From Bifidobacterium simiarum (GTDB lineage: Bacteria; Actinomycetota; Actinomycetes; Actinomycetales; Bifidobacteriaceae), in contig NZ_PEBK01000002.1 in the NCBI RefSeq assembly GCF_002802905.1, forward strand, positions 1-64,000: a stretch of DNA of 64,000 nt, given 5' to 3'. Shown in pieces: positions 23,663 through 32,057 of the stretch. A program made the position numbers and the translations under genes. The notes beneath the pieces were generated by a model. That model was not told the DNA's origin. It saw nothing but the letters and a program-made list of their open reading frames with translations, and made no database searches. Each line of letters opens with the position of its first letter. Position 1 is the stretch's first letter.

Positions 23663-26212
23663 TTATCGAAGGGCCGCGGAGACGTCCAGAAGGCCCTGAG
23701 CGTAGTCCTTGACCACACCGGAGACGGTGCCGTCCTGAACGATGGCCTTGGCCACCTGATTCACCGAACGGGACTGCTCGACAGGGTCGAATACCGTGAC
23801 GGACGTGCCGTCGGGCGTCTTGTACGTCAGGCTCATACGCACCCTGATGGCGGTGTCGTACTGATCCTTCGGCACATTGGTGAGCACCAGATTGTTAACG
23901 GTGTAGCCTTCGGTATCGGTGTACGGGTTCTTGGCGGTCGCATCGAAGTTGTTGATGCCAGGAATGGTGTACGACCAGCCAGCGGACTGGTACTGCAGGT
24001 TCTTGCCCAGCATCTTGGTGCGGTAGCTGAAGCGAAGGTTGGCGGTGTCCTTGACCTGCGGGGTATCGACGCGCAGCGAACCTCCCAGGAACTGGATCTT
24101 GTACGCCTGCTCAACCGGGATCAGGTAGGCGACAACGTCCTTAGAACCCTGCTGAGCAGGCTTGGACAGCGTCGAGTCGGTGTACCAGCCGGCGAATGCC
24201 AGACCGTTGACGTACGGGGCCTTGGCCTCATAGGTCGAACGAACGATCACATTGGCATCAGCACCACTGCCATAGACGACGTCCCTCGAGGTCATCTTGC
24301 CGGTGTTGAACAGGGGGTTGAAGTAGACATCGGCCGTGTTGTCCTTCAGCGCGTTCTTCTTCAGCACGATATCGGTGCTGGCGGAGGTCTTGCCCTGCCA
24401 GGAGCTGTAGCTGAGCGCCATGTAGGTGCCGGTGACCTTGTTGTCGGTCAGGTGCAGTCCCTTGACGTCGGAAATCGCCACGGCATAGCTCTTATTGGGC
24501 AGAGCCGTGCCATCGACGACATTGCCAGAAGCGGTGATCCCCTGCACGCCGTACTTGCCGTCGGTGTTGCCGTTGGCGACGACGAACATGGCACTGCCGC
24601 TCGTCACGTTCGGAGCATCCTTGGTGAAGGTCACCGTGTTGTTATTGACGGTGGTGTCCGCGATGGGGGTCGTACCGCCAACAAAGTTGATGCCGACGGC
24701 GGAGTTGTAATGGGAACGACCAAGCTTGAACGTGTTGTCGTGGATGTTCGTGCCGCTCACGCCCTGCTCCAGCCAGATCGAGCTGGGCTGGAAATCGACC
24801 TGTCCCTTGTACACGCTCGGAATGGAGAACGTGTTGCCGGTGATCTCAACGTCCTTCGCGCCGTTGGAGACGATCACGCTCTGCTGTACGCTACCGGACT
24901 GAAGCTTGCCGTCCTTGAACACCAGATCGTTGTTGTCGATCAGGAAGCCGAGGTTGGACACCTTGGAACCGCTGGCCTTCAGACGAATCGATCCGTTGAA
25001 CGTCAGACCGGGCTGTGCGGCGGTGAACGTCACCTTGGTGTTGAAGGTGTACTGCGAGTGGTTGCTCACATTCTTCAGCACGGTGATGGTGGCGCCGTCC
25101 TGCGCGTTGGCGGCCTTGACGGCATCAGCGATCCATCCGTACGAAGTGGTCTTGCCACTGGCATCGGTCAGCAGCGCACCGACGGCCTCGTTCGTGTTTA
25201 CCGCAAACGGCTTCTGTACGCTCGTGTACGTATCTGCGGAAATCGAAACATCATCGCTGGAGGAGGTCGAACCCTGCCAGATGCTCTGGAAGATACCGCC
25301 AGCGGCATTGCTCACCGTATTGCCGACGAACCTGATGCCCTTGACATTGGCCAATCCGGCAAAACGAGCGTTGGCGGAGTCCGCGGCACCGTTGTAGGTA
25401 TTACCTTCGACGGTCACATTCTGAATGCCGTACTTGCCTTCAGTGCTGCTGTTGCCCATGGCGATCAGCAGCTGAATGGAACCCGACCTCGTAGCATCGG
25501 CGGCAGGAGCCGTCACGGTCACCTGATTGCCTTTGATCGTGACGTCATGAATGTTGTTGTTTCCCCAGCCGACCAGATTGACGGCCTGATTCGAATTCGA
25601 ATCGGCAGCCACGGTGCCGGTGCCATTGGTGTCATTCAGACGACCGAGGTTGAACTCGTTGTCGGCAATGGTGAAGTTGGCGGAACCACGGACCCACACG
25701 CCGTTGTACTGCCACTCCTTGCCTTGGAACAGGGCACTCGGGGAATTGAAGACGTTGCCGCTTACCGTCACATTAGTGACGCTTTCCAAAGCCACGGCAT
25801 TGAAGGTACCTTCGGCACCTGCCGCGGGACGGTCGAAGGTCACGCCCTTGACCGAAGAGCCGTCGGCGCCCTTGTTGAACGTCAGGGTACCCGCGAAGGA
25901 GACTCCCTTGTCAGCTGTGATGTTGAGCTTTTTGTCGATGCTGACATGCTCGTCCGTATTGGCGGTGATCACCACGGTCTGACCCGCCTGCGCGGCGGCA
26001 ATGGCATCCGCCAATGTCGGATAGGCCGCGCCATCAACCGTGGCTACGTTCTTCGATGCCGCCGGTTGGGTTACTGCGATATCAGTATCCCCCCCCCCCC
26101 CGTTAGAATCTCCTGCTGCATATGAAGCAGGAGCGACAGAGGCAAGAGCCGCGATCATCGCGAAGCCGGCAAACACCCCCGTTCCTACTTTCAAAATCCT
26201 AGCTGACATCAT
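23663..26212 (-). CDS. Secreted parallel beta-helix repeat protein
   Basis: An 849-residue secreted protein. The signal peptide (MMSARILKVGTGVFAGFAMI, then AALASVAPASYAA) is followed at residues 38-41 by four Gly codons forming a 13-G run. Residues 60-570 hold right-handed beta-helix repeats (NVTVSGNVFNS, DVTIKGNQVTV, NVTVEGNTYNG, DVEITGNTFSI, GIRFVGNTVSN) and consist of two diverged copies of a unit of about 200 residues (WVRGSANFTIADNEFNLGR versus WLEQGVSGTNIHDNTFKLGR; SIWQGSTSSSDDVSI versus SSWQGKTSASTDIVL). A Listeria-Bacteroides-type repeat (LAFAGWYTDSTLSKPAQQ) and a beta-rich C-terminus follow. There is no LPXTG motif or membrane anchor. GAGGG precedes ATG 26212; the frame is open upstream to 26278. 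Confidence 0.85.
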   Translation of the reverse strand: MMSARILKVGTGVFAGFAMIAALASVAPASYAAGDSNGGGGDTDIAVTQPAASKNVATVDGAAYPTLADAIAAAQAGQTVVITANTDEHVSIDKKLNITADKGVSFAGTLTFNKGADGSSVKGVTFDRPAAGAEGTFNAVALESVTNVTVSGNVFNSPSALFQGKEWQYNGVWVRGSANFTIADNEFNLGRLNDTNGTGTVAADSNSNQAVNLVGWGNNNIHDVTIKGNQVTVTAPAADATRSGSIQLLIAMGNSSTEGKYGIQNVTVEGNTYNGAADSANARFAGLANVKGIRFVGNTVSNAAGGIFQSIWQGSTSSSDDVSISADTYTSVQKPFAVNTNEAVGALLTDASGKTTSYGWIADAVKAANAQDGATITVLKNVSNHSQYTFNTKVTFTAAQPGLTFNGSIRLKASGSKVSNLGFLIDNNDLVFKDGKLQSGSVQQSVIVSNGAKDVEITGNTFSIPSVYKGQVDFQPSSIWLEQGVSGTNIHDNTFKLGRSHYNSAVGINFVGGTTPIADTTVNNNTVTFTKDAPNVTSGSAMFVVANGNTDGKYGVQGITASGNVVDGTALPNKSYAVAISDVKGLHLTDNKVTGTYMALSYSSWQGKTSASTDIVLKKNALKDNTADVYFNPLFNTGKMTSRDVVYGSGADANVIVRSTYEAKAPYVNGLAFAGWYTDSTLSKPAQQGSKDVVAYLIPVEQAYKIQFLGGSLRVDTPQVKDTANLRFSYRTKMLGKNLQYQSAGWSYTIPGINNFDATAKNPYTDTEGYTVNNLVLTNVPKDQYDTAIRVRMSLTYKTPDGTSVTVFDPVEQSRSVNQVAKAIVQDGTVSGVVKDYAQGLLDVSAALR
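26089..26101 (-). repeat. 13-G homopolymer tract within the beta-helix gene
   Basis: Thirteen C on the plus strand (13 G on the coding strand) lie just after the predicted signal-peptide cleavage region. With 13 bases the gene is in frame; gain or loss of one or two would shift it and truncate the protein. Such tracts mediate phase variation by slipped-strand replication. Confidence 0.8.
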
Positions 26213-26388
26213 TAATGTCCCTCTTCCGTCTTGGGAATAAAACAGTGAAATCACGTAGTTGCCGGCAGTGTTATGCATGCCTTACCTACAACCAACCCCC
26301 ATGATAACACCCCTATACCCTCGATACACCCCCGATTCCAGACGCTTAAATATGGTTACTGTCTATGATCGAACGTCACCGAAGCCGA

Positions 26389-27249
26389 TTACTCAACCAT
26401 GGCGCCCGCGCTGGCCTTTACCGCGGCTTCGCTGATCGTGCATGACAGTCGGTATACCGGAACCTCGCGCAACACCGTATCCAGCAGATCCAACGTATCG
26501 GCCGCCTTCGAAGGATCGGACGGCATATACGTCTGCTGAAGAATCAATGGCATGGCTTCGGCCGCATCGATCCGTTCGCACGTATTCGCCACGCCGTCAT
26601 CGTCCATGAATGCCGTGCGGGTCGACGCCGACTCATTGTCGAGCTCCCTGGATTCCTCCCGAGCCCGGGTCACCACGCAGATACCCGCCACCGGAGCGTT
26701 GACGTTACGCTGCCAACGCTCCTTGCCTGCCCACGGCGTGCCGTAGGCGGTAACAGTCGCACGGCCACGAAGACCGAGATCAGCTCCCATTTCCCCGCGG
26801 GAACCGTTGTCATCGGCGGAATCATCAACCTTCAGCATTGGCTTATCACCGTTGATGATGTCAACCCGATCGCCAAACACCTGTTTCCACAGTCGAATAT
26901 GCGTGGTCTTCCCGGTCCCACTCGGCGCGGTGAAGATATAGGCCTTCCCCTGATATTCGAGCGTGGCCCCGTGAAACACCAGACGCCGATAGCCAGGTGC
27001 CACCTCGGCGATCCTACGGAACACGGCCAGTGTCTCCAGATACGGATCGCTCCAGTCGCCGGGTTCCCCGATCTCACGCTCGTGGTCGATATCGGCCTGC
27101 GAAACGTCAACGACGATATCCGCCTTCGCCGCGTCCTTGTCAAACCCCGCCGACGGCAAAAGATAGTCGGCACTCTGTTGGGCGATTCGATCGTATACCG
27201 ACCGCACCGCCACATTGAGACCGGCCACACGCATGAGAAAATCAGTCAT
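26389..27249 (-). CDS. HprK/PEP carboxykinase-like kinase
   Basis: A 286-residue P-loop protein with Walker A IFTAPSGTGKTTHIRLW near residue 110, followed by RVDIINGDKPMLKVDD, the place of the DDK/GDKP acidic motif in this superfamily, and a substrate loop around TAYGTPWAGKERWQRNVNAP. It is far smaller in context than a true HPr kinase, since no ptsH is near. HprK-like kinases phosphorylate some lasso peptides (paeninodin type), so a peptide-tailoring role is plausible here. TATGAT lies 6 nt upstream of ATG 27249 (minus strand), so it may be leaderless and head the minus-strand operon. Confidence 0.78.
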   Translation of the reverse strand: MTDFLMRVAGLNVAVRSVYDRIAQQSADYLLPSAGFDKDAAKADIVVDVSQADIDHEREIGEPGDWSDPYLETLAVFRRIAEVAPGYRRLVFHGATLEYQGKAYIFTAPSGTGKTTHIRLWKQVFGDRVDIINGDKPMLKVDDSADDNGSRGEMGADLGLRGRATVTAYGTPWAGKERWQRNVNAPVAGICVVTRAREESRELDNESASTRTAFMDDDGVANTCERIDAAEAMPLILQQTYMPSDPSKAADTLDLLDTVLREVPVYRLSCTISEAAVKASAGAMVE

Positions 27250-27314
27250 GCCGCCATCATACGGCGCGATGACGGACCGAGAACCGGCCAGACAACACGG
27301 CCATCGTCATACGA

Positions 27315-27569
27315 TCAGACCGAAGTCAACGCGACACTCAACGACATGATCGACGAGATGCTCGCAGCCGATCCCGAGGAGTCACCGGAGAACACGCCTG
27401 AGACGAACAGCGACACCACGATCACGATCGCCGCAAAGACAACGAAAAATCCCACGGCGAGACCGCTACCGAGCTTGGTGACCGACGGCCGGTTTCGTTC
27501 GCCATCTCGTCGGGAGGAACGGGGCCCACCAACGGTACTGTTTACGGATCGTTTTCTGGATTTGCTCAT
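27315..27569 (-). CDS. Small single-pass membrane protein (84 aa)
   Basis: A basic N-terminus (MSKSRKRSVNSTVGGPRSSR) is followed by one membrane helix (GLAVGFFVVFAAIVIVVSLF) and a short Ser-rich tail (SGDSSGSAASISSIMS). Its topology repeats that of the Ser/Gly-rich protein at 22469-23062. AAGGAG lies about 12 nt before ATG 27569. I know no family. It could be a short exported or membrane component of the peptide locus. Confidence 0.55.
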   Translation of the reverse strand: MSKSRKRSVNSTVGGPRSSRRDGERNRPSVTKLGSGLAVGFFVVFAAIVIVVSLFVSGVFSGDSSGSAASISSIMSLSVALTSV

Positions 27570-27758
27570 GACGGTACCCCGCTCCTTGACCTATGCCGAT
27601 ACTGAATCGTAATGATATTGACTCGCAACGATATGCGGCCTCATGTATCAGGAAATCGGCCACGTCGATATCATGGCGGTATGCCGACGGCGATGACATG
27701 CGTGACCGTCCGCCAGCTCCACCCAGCCGATCAGACATTTCAGATATTGGAGGCCATC

Positions 27759-29144
27759 ATGACACAGCACGACATATCGTCGCGCACTGAGGAGATGCCA
27801 CCCGCCCAGTTGCGGCGACTGGGTGATCAGCTGGTCGAACTGATCGCGGCGGCGCTACGGGAGGATCGGCCGGACGACGACGGTGATCAGCGTAATACCG
27901 ATCCGTCCGATATCAACTCGCAGGATATCAACTCGAAGGATTGGGTCTCGCTCTACGAGCTGGCCGCCTTCCACAGCGTGGAGGCCTTGACCTGGACCGG
28001 CATGAGCGGGACGATACGCGAACAGCTGCCGGAAGATCTCGCTGCGAAATGGCGTAACGACGCCGATCTCACCCTGTTCCGTCAGCTCGCCTACGATGCG
28101 GATCGGGAGTCCATATTGGCCGATTTCCGCAACGCCGGACTGTCATGGCTGCCGTTGAAGGGCATTGTGACCGCCACCTATTATCCGCAGCCCGGTCTGC
28201 GGTCCATGGGCGATCAAGATCTGGTGTTCGGATTCACGCAGTACGACGATGCACTTGGCGCGTGGCGGTTCCGCGGAAACAATGCGGACGAGCGCCAGGC
28301 AAAGGAGATTGAGGCCAGCGATCTCGCCAAATCGATTATGGAGGCACACGGATACCATAAGCGGACCGAATGGGAGCGGGAGCTCTCCTATGTGCGAGGC
28401 GGTCTCCATTTCGAGCTGCATCGCTGCATCGTCACCGATACGGAACGATCGCAGGGATATTACGACGATGCGATGAACCGGTATTACGCCAATCCGTGGC
28501 AGCTAGCGATCCCCGACGACGAAGGCTCCGGAAACTCCGAAGACGGTCACGCCGGCGGATTCCATTTCCGCCCGGATGACGAATACGTATTCCACATCGC
28601 CCACATGATGAAGCACTACCGATCCTCGGGATTCGGACTGCGGTTCCTTGCCGACGAAGCGGTGTTCTGCCGCAGATTCAGCGGCACCGGAGACGGTAAT
28701 ACCGGCGAACGATTCGACTGGGATTACATTCACGCCGAACTGCGCAAGCTGGAACTGGACCAGTTCGAGACCATGGTGCGATCATTGTCTCTCGCCCTGT
28801 TCGATCATCCGCGCGACTGGCGGCGACACGTCGGACCGAGCGAGCGCCAGCTGTTCGCGGAGATCATCGAAAGCGGAGTGTATGGCACGAAACGCAACGG
28901 AGCCACGAAGAGCTTCGATCGCCAACGTCAGGCCGCGCAACGTGAGGGACGCCGGACACGCGTAGGACTGATCTACGGATGGCGGCGAATCTACCCGCCG
29001 AGATCATGGGTGGAACAGCATTTTCCCGAATGGGCCGGCACATGGTGGAAGCGGGCGTTGCTGCCACTGTATCGCGTGGCGAGAGGTCTGCGACGGCATC
29101 CGAAGGACCTGCTGTTCGAGCTGAAGCTCATACTGCGCAAGTAG
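27759..29144 (+). CDS. Nucleotidyltransferase-like protein (NTP_transf_5)
   Basis: The diagnostic stretch is WLPLKGIVTATYYPQPGLRS followed by MGDQDLVFGF, matching the LKG...YYP...RPMGDxDLLV pattern of the NTP_transf_5 family; later VRGGLHFELHR and HIAHMMKHY also fit. The C-terminal 100 residues are basic. I start at ATG 27759 (MTQHDISSRTEE), preceded by TTGGAGG at 5 nt; the frame is open to 27612. Length 461. Family members accompany PqqD-type and lasso-peptide loci, including with kinases (pseudomycoidin type), so it probably belongs to this locus although it is divergently transcribed. The substrate is unknown. Confidence 0.78.
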   Translation: MTQHDISSRTEEMPPAQLRRLGDQLVELIAAALREDRPDDDGDQRNTDPSDINSQDINSKDWVSLYELAAFHSVEALTWTGMSGTIREQLPEDLAAKWRNDADLTLFRQLAYDADRESILADFRNAGLSWLPLKGIVTATYYPQPGLRSMGDQDLVFGFTQYDDALGAWRFRGNNADERQAKEIEASDLAKSIMEAHGYHKRTEWERELSYVRGGLHFELHRCIVTDTERSQGYYDDAMNRYYANPWQLAIPDDEGSGNSEDGHAGGFHFRPDDEYVFHIAHMMKHYRSSGFGLRFLADEAVFCRRFSGTGDGNTGERFDWDYIHAELRKLELDQFETMVRSLSLALFDHPRDWRRHVGPSERQLFAEIIESGVYGTKRNGATKSFDRQRQAAQREGRRTRVGLIYGWRRIYPPRSWVEQHFPEWAGTWWKRALLPLYRVARGLRRHPKDLLFELKLILRK

Positions 29145-29245
29145 ACCGCGATTCTTTTCGCACTTCTTTCGTGCTTTTCCGCATTCCCTCCCGCGGCGCC
29201 CACGGCCGGCACCATCGCCCGCGGGGCCTTGACTTGGGCGGGCGG

Positions 29246-29259
29246 TAGATTGGTAGTTT
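29246..29259 (+). promoter_or_regulatory. Leaderless-type -10 box of the ABC-F gene
   Basis: TAGATT at 29246-29251 is followed by 8 nt and then GTG 29260. No Shine-Dalgarno is visible. Confidence 0.55.
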
Positions 29260-31395
29260 GTGCCTACTTATGATCTTGGATTGGAACACGTTTCGCTCGC
29301 CTTCGCCACGAAGACCATCTTCACCGATGTGACCCAAGGTGTGTTCGAGGGCGACCGCATCGGCATCGTCGGCCGCAACGGCGACGGCAAGTCCACGCTG
29401 CTGCACCTGTTCAACGGCACGCAGGAGCCGGATTCCGGCCGGGTGACCAAGCGCGGCGGACTGACGTTCGGCATGCTCGACCAACGCGATCCGCTCGACG
29501 ATAACGCCACGGTGCGTCAGGCCGCGCTCGAGGGTCGCGAGGACTACGAGTGGGCGGCCGAGACCAAGTCGCGTGAGATCGTGGAGGCGTTGCTGGGCGG
29601 CATCGACCTCAACGCCCGCATCGGCTCGCTGTCCGGCGGCCAGCGCCGGCGCGCCGATCTGGCCCGGCTGCTGCTCAAGGACTGGGACATTCTGGCGCTC
29701 GATGAGCCGACCAACCATCTCGACGTGGTCACGATCCACTGGCTGGCCGAGCATCTGAAGAACCGCTGGGCGAACGGTTCTGGCGCGCTGCTGCTGGTGA
29801 CGCACGACCGCTGGTTCCTCGACGAGGTGTGCTCCTCGATGTGGGAGGTGCACGACGGGGTGATCGACCCGTTCGAGGGCGGCTATTCCGCATACATGCT
29901 GCAGCGCGTGGAGCGTGACCGTCAGGCCGACGTGCGCGAGACGAAGCGCCGCAACCTTGCCCGCAAGGAGCTGGCGTGGCTCACGCGCGGCGCAAGGGCC
30001 CGTTCCACCAAGCAGAAGTTCCATGTGAAGGCCGCACGAGAGCTGATCGCCGACGTGCCGCCGGTGCGCAATACGCTCGAACTCAAGCAGATGGCCACCT
30101 CGCGTCTGGGCAAGCAGGTGGTGGATCTCATCGACGTGACGCAGATCTTCGCCAAGAATTCGCGTACGGCCGGCGACGAGGGCAACGGCGACGCGGCCGG
30201 TTCGGGCGACGGACAGGGCAGCCTGCCCGAGGATTTCGTCAACGCCATGTACGCCGAACCGCAGCCGCACGGCTCGATCGAGGTCGCGGTCGATACGATG
30301 GCCGATCCCCGTCTGGTGGACGCCGGCGTGCCCGAGGCGGTCGAGGCCGCGGCGAAGGCCCGCGCCGAAGCCGAGGCATTGGCCCGCGAACAGGGCGTTG
30401 CCGAAGTGCAGGTGAAGCCGGAGGTCACGTCGGCCGCACAGCGTGTGACCGTGTCGGGCCGCAAGATCCTCGACGATGTGACCTGGCTGATCGGCCCGGG
30501 CGACCGCATCGGCATCGTCGGTGCGAACGGCGCCGGCAAGTCCACGCTGCTCAAGCTGCTCGACGGCACGCTCACCCCGACCGCCGGCCATGTGAACATC
30601 GGCAAGACCGTGAAGTTCGCCGTGCTTTCCCAACGACTGGACGAGTTGGAGAAGCTGGGCAAGTACAAGATCAAGGAAGTGCTCAGCCGATATAAGCCCA
30701 GCTACATCGTGGACGGCAAGGAGGTGACGCCCGGTCAGCTCATGGAGCGTCTGGGATTCGAGTCCGCGCAGCTGATGACCCCGATCCGTGATCTTTCCGG
30801 CGGACAGAAGCGACGCATGCAGCTGCTGCTGATCCTGCTGGACGAGCCGAACGTGCTGATCATGGACGAGCCCGGCAACGATCTCGACACCGACATGCTC
30901 GCCGTGATGGAGGATCTGCTCGACACCTGGCCCGGCACGCTGATCGTGGTCTCCCACGACCGGTATCTGCTGGAGCGCGTGACCGATCAGCAGTTCGCAC
31001 TGTACGACGGCAAGGTGCGTCATCTGCCCGGAGGCGTGCAGGACTATCTCGACATGGTCGAGCACCTGCAGAAGACGGGAGCGGATTCCGGAGCCGGCAA
31101 GTCGACGCAGGGTTCCGCGGCGAACGCGACGGAGGCCGATGGATCGGGCGACACCGACGATAAGCCGAAGCTGTCCGGCAAGGAATACCATCAGATCACC
31201 CGACGCATTTCGGCCATCGAACGCAAGCTCGCCAAGCTTGAGGAACAGAAGAGCGACCTTGAAGCGAAGATGGCGGCGCACGACCCCACCGACTTCGAAG
31301 GTCTGAACGAGCTCAACGGGCAGATGCAGGCCATCGCCTCGGAGAGTGACGACCTCGAAGCGGAGTGGATGGAGCTCAGCGAACAGGTCGAGTAG
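29260..31395 (+). CDS. ABC-F family ATPase
   Basis: A soluble protein of 711 residues with two ABC domains and no membrane segments, as in translation-factor or resistance ABC-F proteins. Domain 1 has GRNGDGKSTLLHLFNG and LSGGQRRRADLARLLL with LALDEPTNHLD. Domain 2 has GANGAGKSTLLKLLDG, LSGGQKRRMQLLLILL and VLIMDEPGNDLDTDM (note PGNDLD in place of PTNHLD). Between them lies an Ala/Glu-rich linker of about 100 residues that may extend the P-site interaction motif. The C-terminal 60 residues form a coiled coil (RISAIERKLAKLEEQKSDLE). The start is GTG 29260. Which ABC-F subgroup it belongs to I cannot say. Confidence 0.92.
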   Translation: MPTYDLGLEHVSLAFATKTIFTDVTQGVFEGDRIGIVGRNGDGKSTLLHLFNGTQEPDSGRVTKRGGLTFGMLDQRDPLDDNATVRQAALEGREDYEWAAETKSREIVEALLGGIDLNARIGSLSGGQRRRADLARLLLKDWDILALDEPTNHLDVVTIHWLAEHLKNRWANGSGALLLVTHDRWFLDEVCSSMWEVHDGVIDPFEGGYSAYMLQRVERDRQADVRETKRRNLARKELAWLTRGARARSTKQKFHVKAARELIADVPPVRNTLELKQMATSRLGKQVVDLIDVTQIFAKNSRTAGDEGNGDAAGSGDGQGSLPEDFVNAMYAEPQPHGSIEVAVDTMADPRLVDAGVPEAVEAAAKARAEAEALAREQGVAEVQVKPEVTSAAQRVTVSGRKILDDVTWLIGPGDRIGIVGANGAGKSTLLKLLDGTLTPTAGHVNIGKTVKFAVLSQRLDELEKLGKYKIKEVLSRYKPSYIVDGKEVTPGQLMERLGFESAQLMTPIRDLSGGQKRRMQLLLILLDEPNVLIMDEPGNDLDTDMLAVMEDLLDTWPGTLIVVSHDRYLLERVTDQQFALYDGKVRHLPGGVQDYLDMVEHLQKTGADSGAGKSTQGSAANATEADGSGDTDDKPKLSGKEYHQITRRISAIERKLAKLEEQKSDLEAKMAAHDPTDFEGLNELNGQMQAIASESDDLEAEWMELSEQVE

Positions 31396-31487
31396 GTGAT
31401 CTCGCCTCAGATCCTCCCAGATCGCGCATCGTTCTGGTGGGGGCGGCGGGGGCATGTGATTCGCGATACGCTCCGGGCCGCTTGGCT

Positions 31488-32045
31488 GAACCCGTTAAGA
31501 AAACGCCAGAGGCGTTTTTAGGGTTCAGGCGAGCCGACAGGCGAGCAAACAGAATGCCGGCCGAAGGACCGTCCATTCTTGCGGGATTGAACCCGTTAAG
31601 AAAACGCCAGAGGCGTTTTTAGGGTTCAGGCGAGCCGACAGGATTTCACCGATGAACGGCAGAGCCGTTCATCGGTGAAATGTGAGCCGACAGGCGAACG
31701 AAGGCCCGAAGCGCAGCTTCGTCCGTCACCTCATCCGACCGGCATATGCCGGCCACCTTCGAGCAGGAACGGACGGTCTACGACCGCGTCACCATGCTCG
31801 CCTGTCGGCTCGCCTGAGCCCGGCAACCGCCTCCGGCGCCCGCTTAACGGGCTCAGCCTCAAGGGGAAGGCAGGAGGACTTCGTCGCTTCGGTGCCCCAT
31901 CCGACAGGCGAGCATAAGGAACAGGTCAACAGGCGAACGAAGGACCAAATCTTAGGCTCCCCCCTCTTGGGGGAAGCTGTCGGCTAAAGCCGACTGATGA
32001 GGGTCTTCGAACGAAACTTCGTCCGTCACCTCATCCGACCGACGA
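31488..32045. repeat. Mosaic of family 1 structured repeats
   Basis: This 660-bp gene-free stretch contains two near-identical 54-bp blocks (31488-31541 and 31589-31642) starting GAACCCGTTAAGAAAACGCC, each a hairpin AAAACGCC-AGA-GGCGTTTT inside GAACCC/GGGTTC. A perfect 17-bp stem with a 3-nt loop is at 31644-31680. The block CTTCGTCCGTCACCTCATCC occurs at 31718 and again at 32017. GTCGGC-TAAA-GCCGAC is near 31979. It looks like repeated insertions or recombinations of the same modules. I see no protein here. Confidence 0.8.
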
Positions 32046-32057
32046 AAACAAACGACG

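Noticed and set aside
23186-26125. 979-codon open frame on the plus strand opposite the beta-helix gene
   Set aside because: It is antisense to a gene with a clear signal peptide and repeats, has no start signal and its translation resembles no protein; high GC creates such frames.
26389-27249. Catabolite-control HPr kinase (HprK)
   Set aside because: Only the P-loop and GDKP-like region match; no ptsH or ccpA neighbour, and the context is a peptide locus.
19890-29144. Lasso-peptide, lanthipeptide or sactipeptide cluster
   Set aside because: PqqD, kinase, nucleotidyltransferase and exporter are suggestive, but no asparagine-synthetase-like cyclase, transglutaminase-like protease, LanM/LanC or radical SAM gene is in the window.
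29128-31455. 775-codon open frame opposite the ABC-F gene
   Set aside because: Antisense shadow of a gene with intact Walker and signature motifs.
31488-32045. CRISPR array
   Set aside because: Repeats are of unequal length and spacing, modular and themselves hairpins; no cas genes are near.
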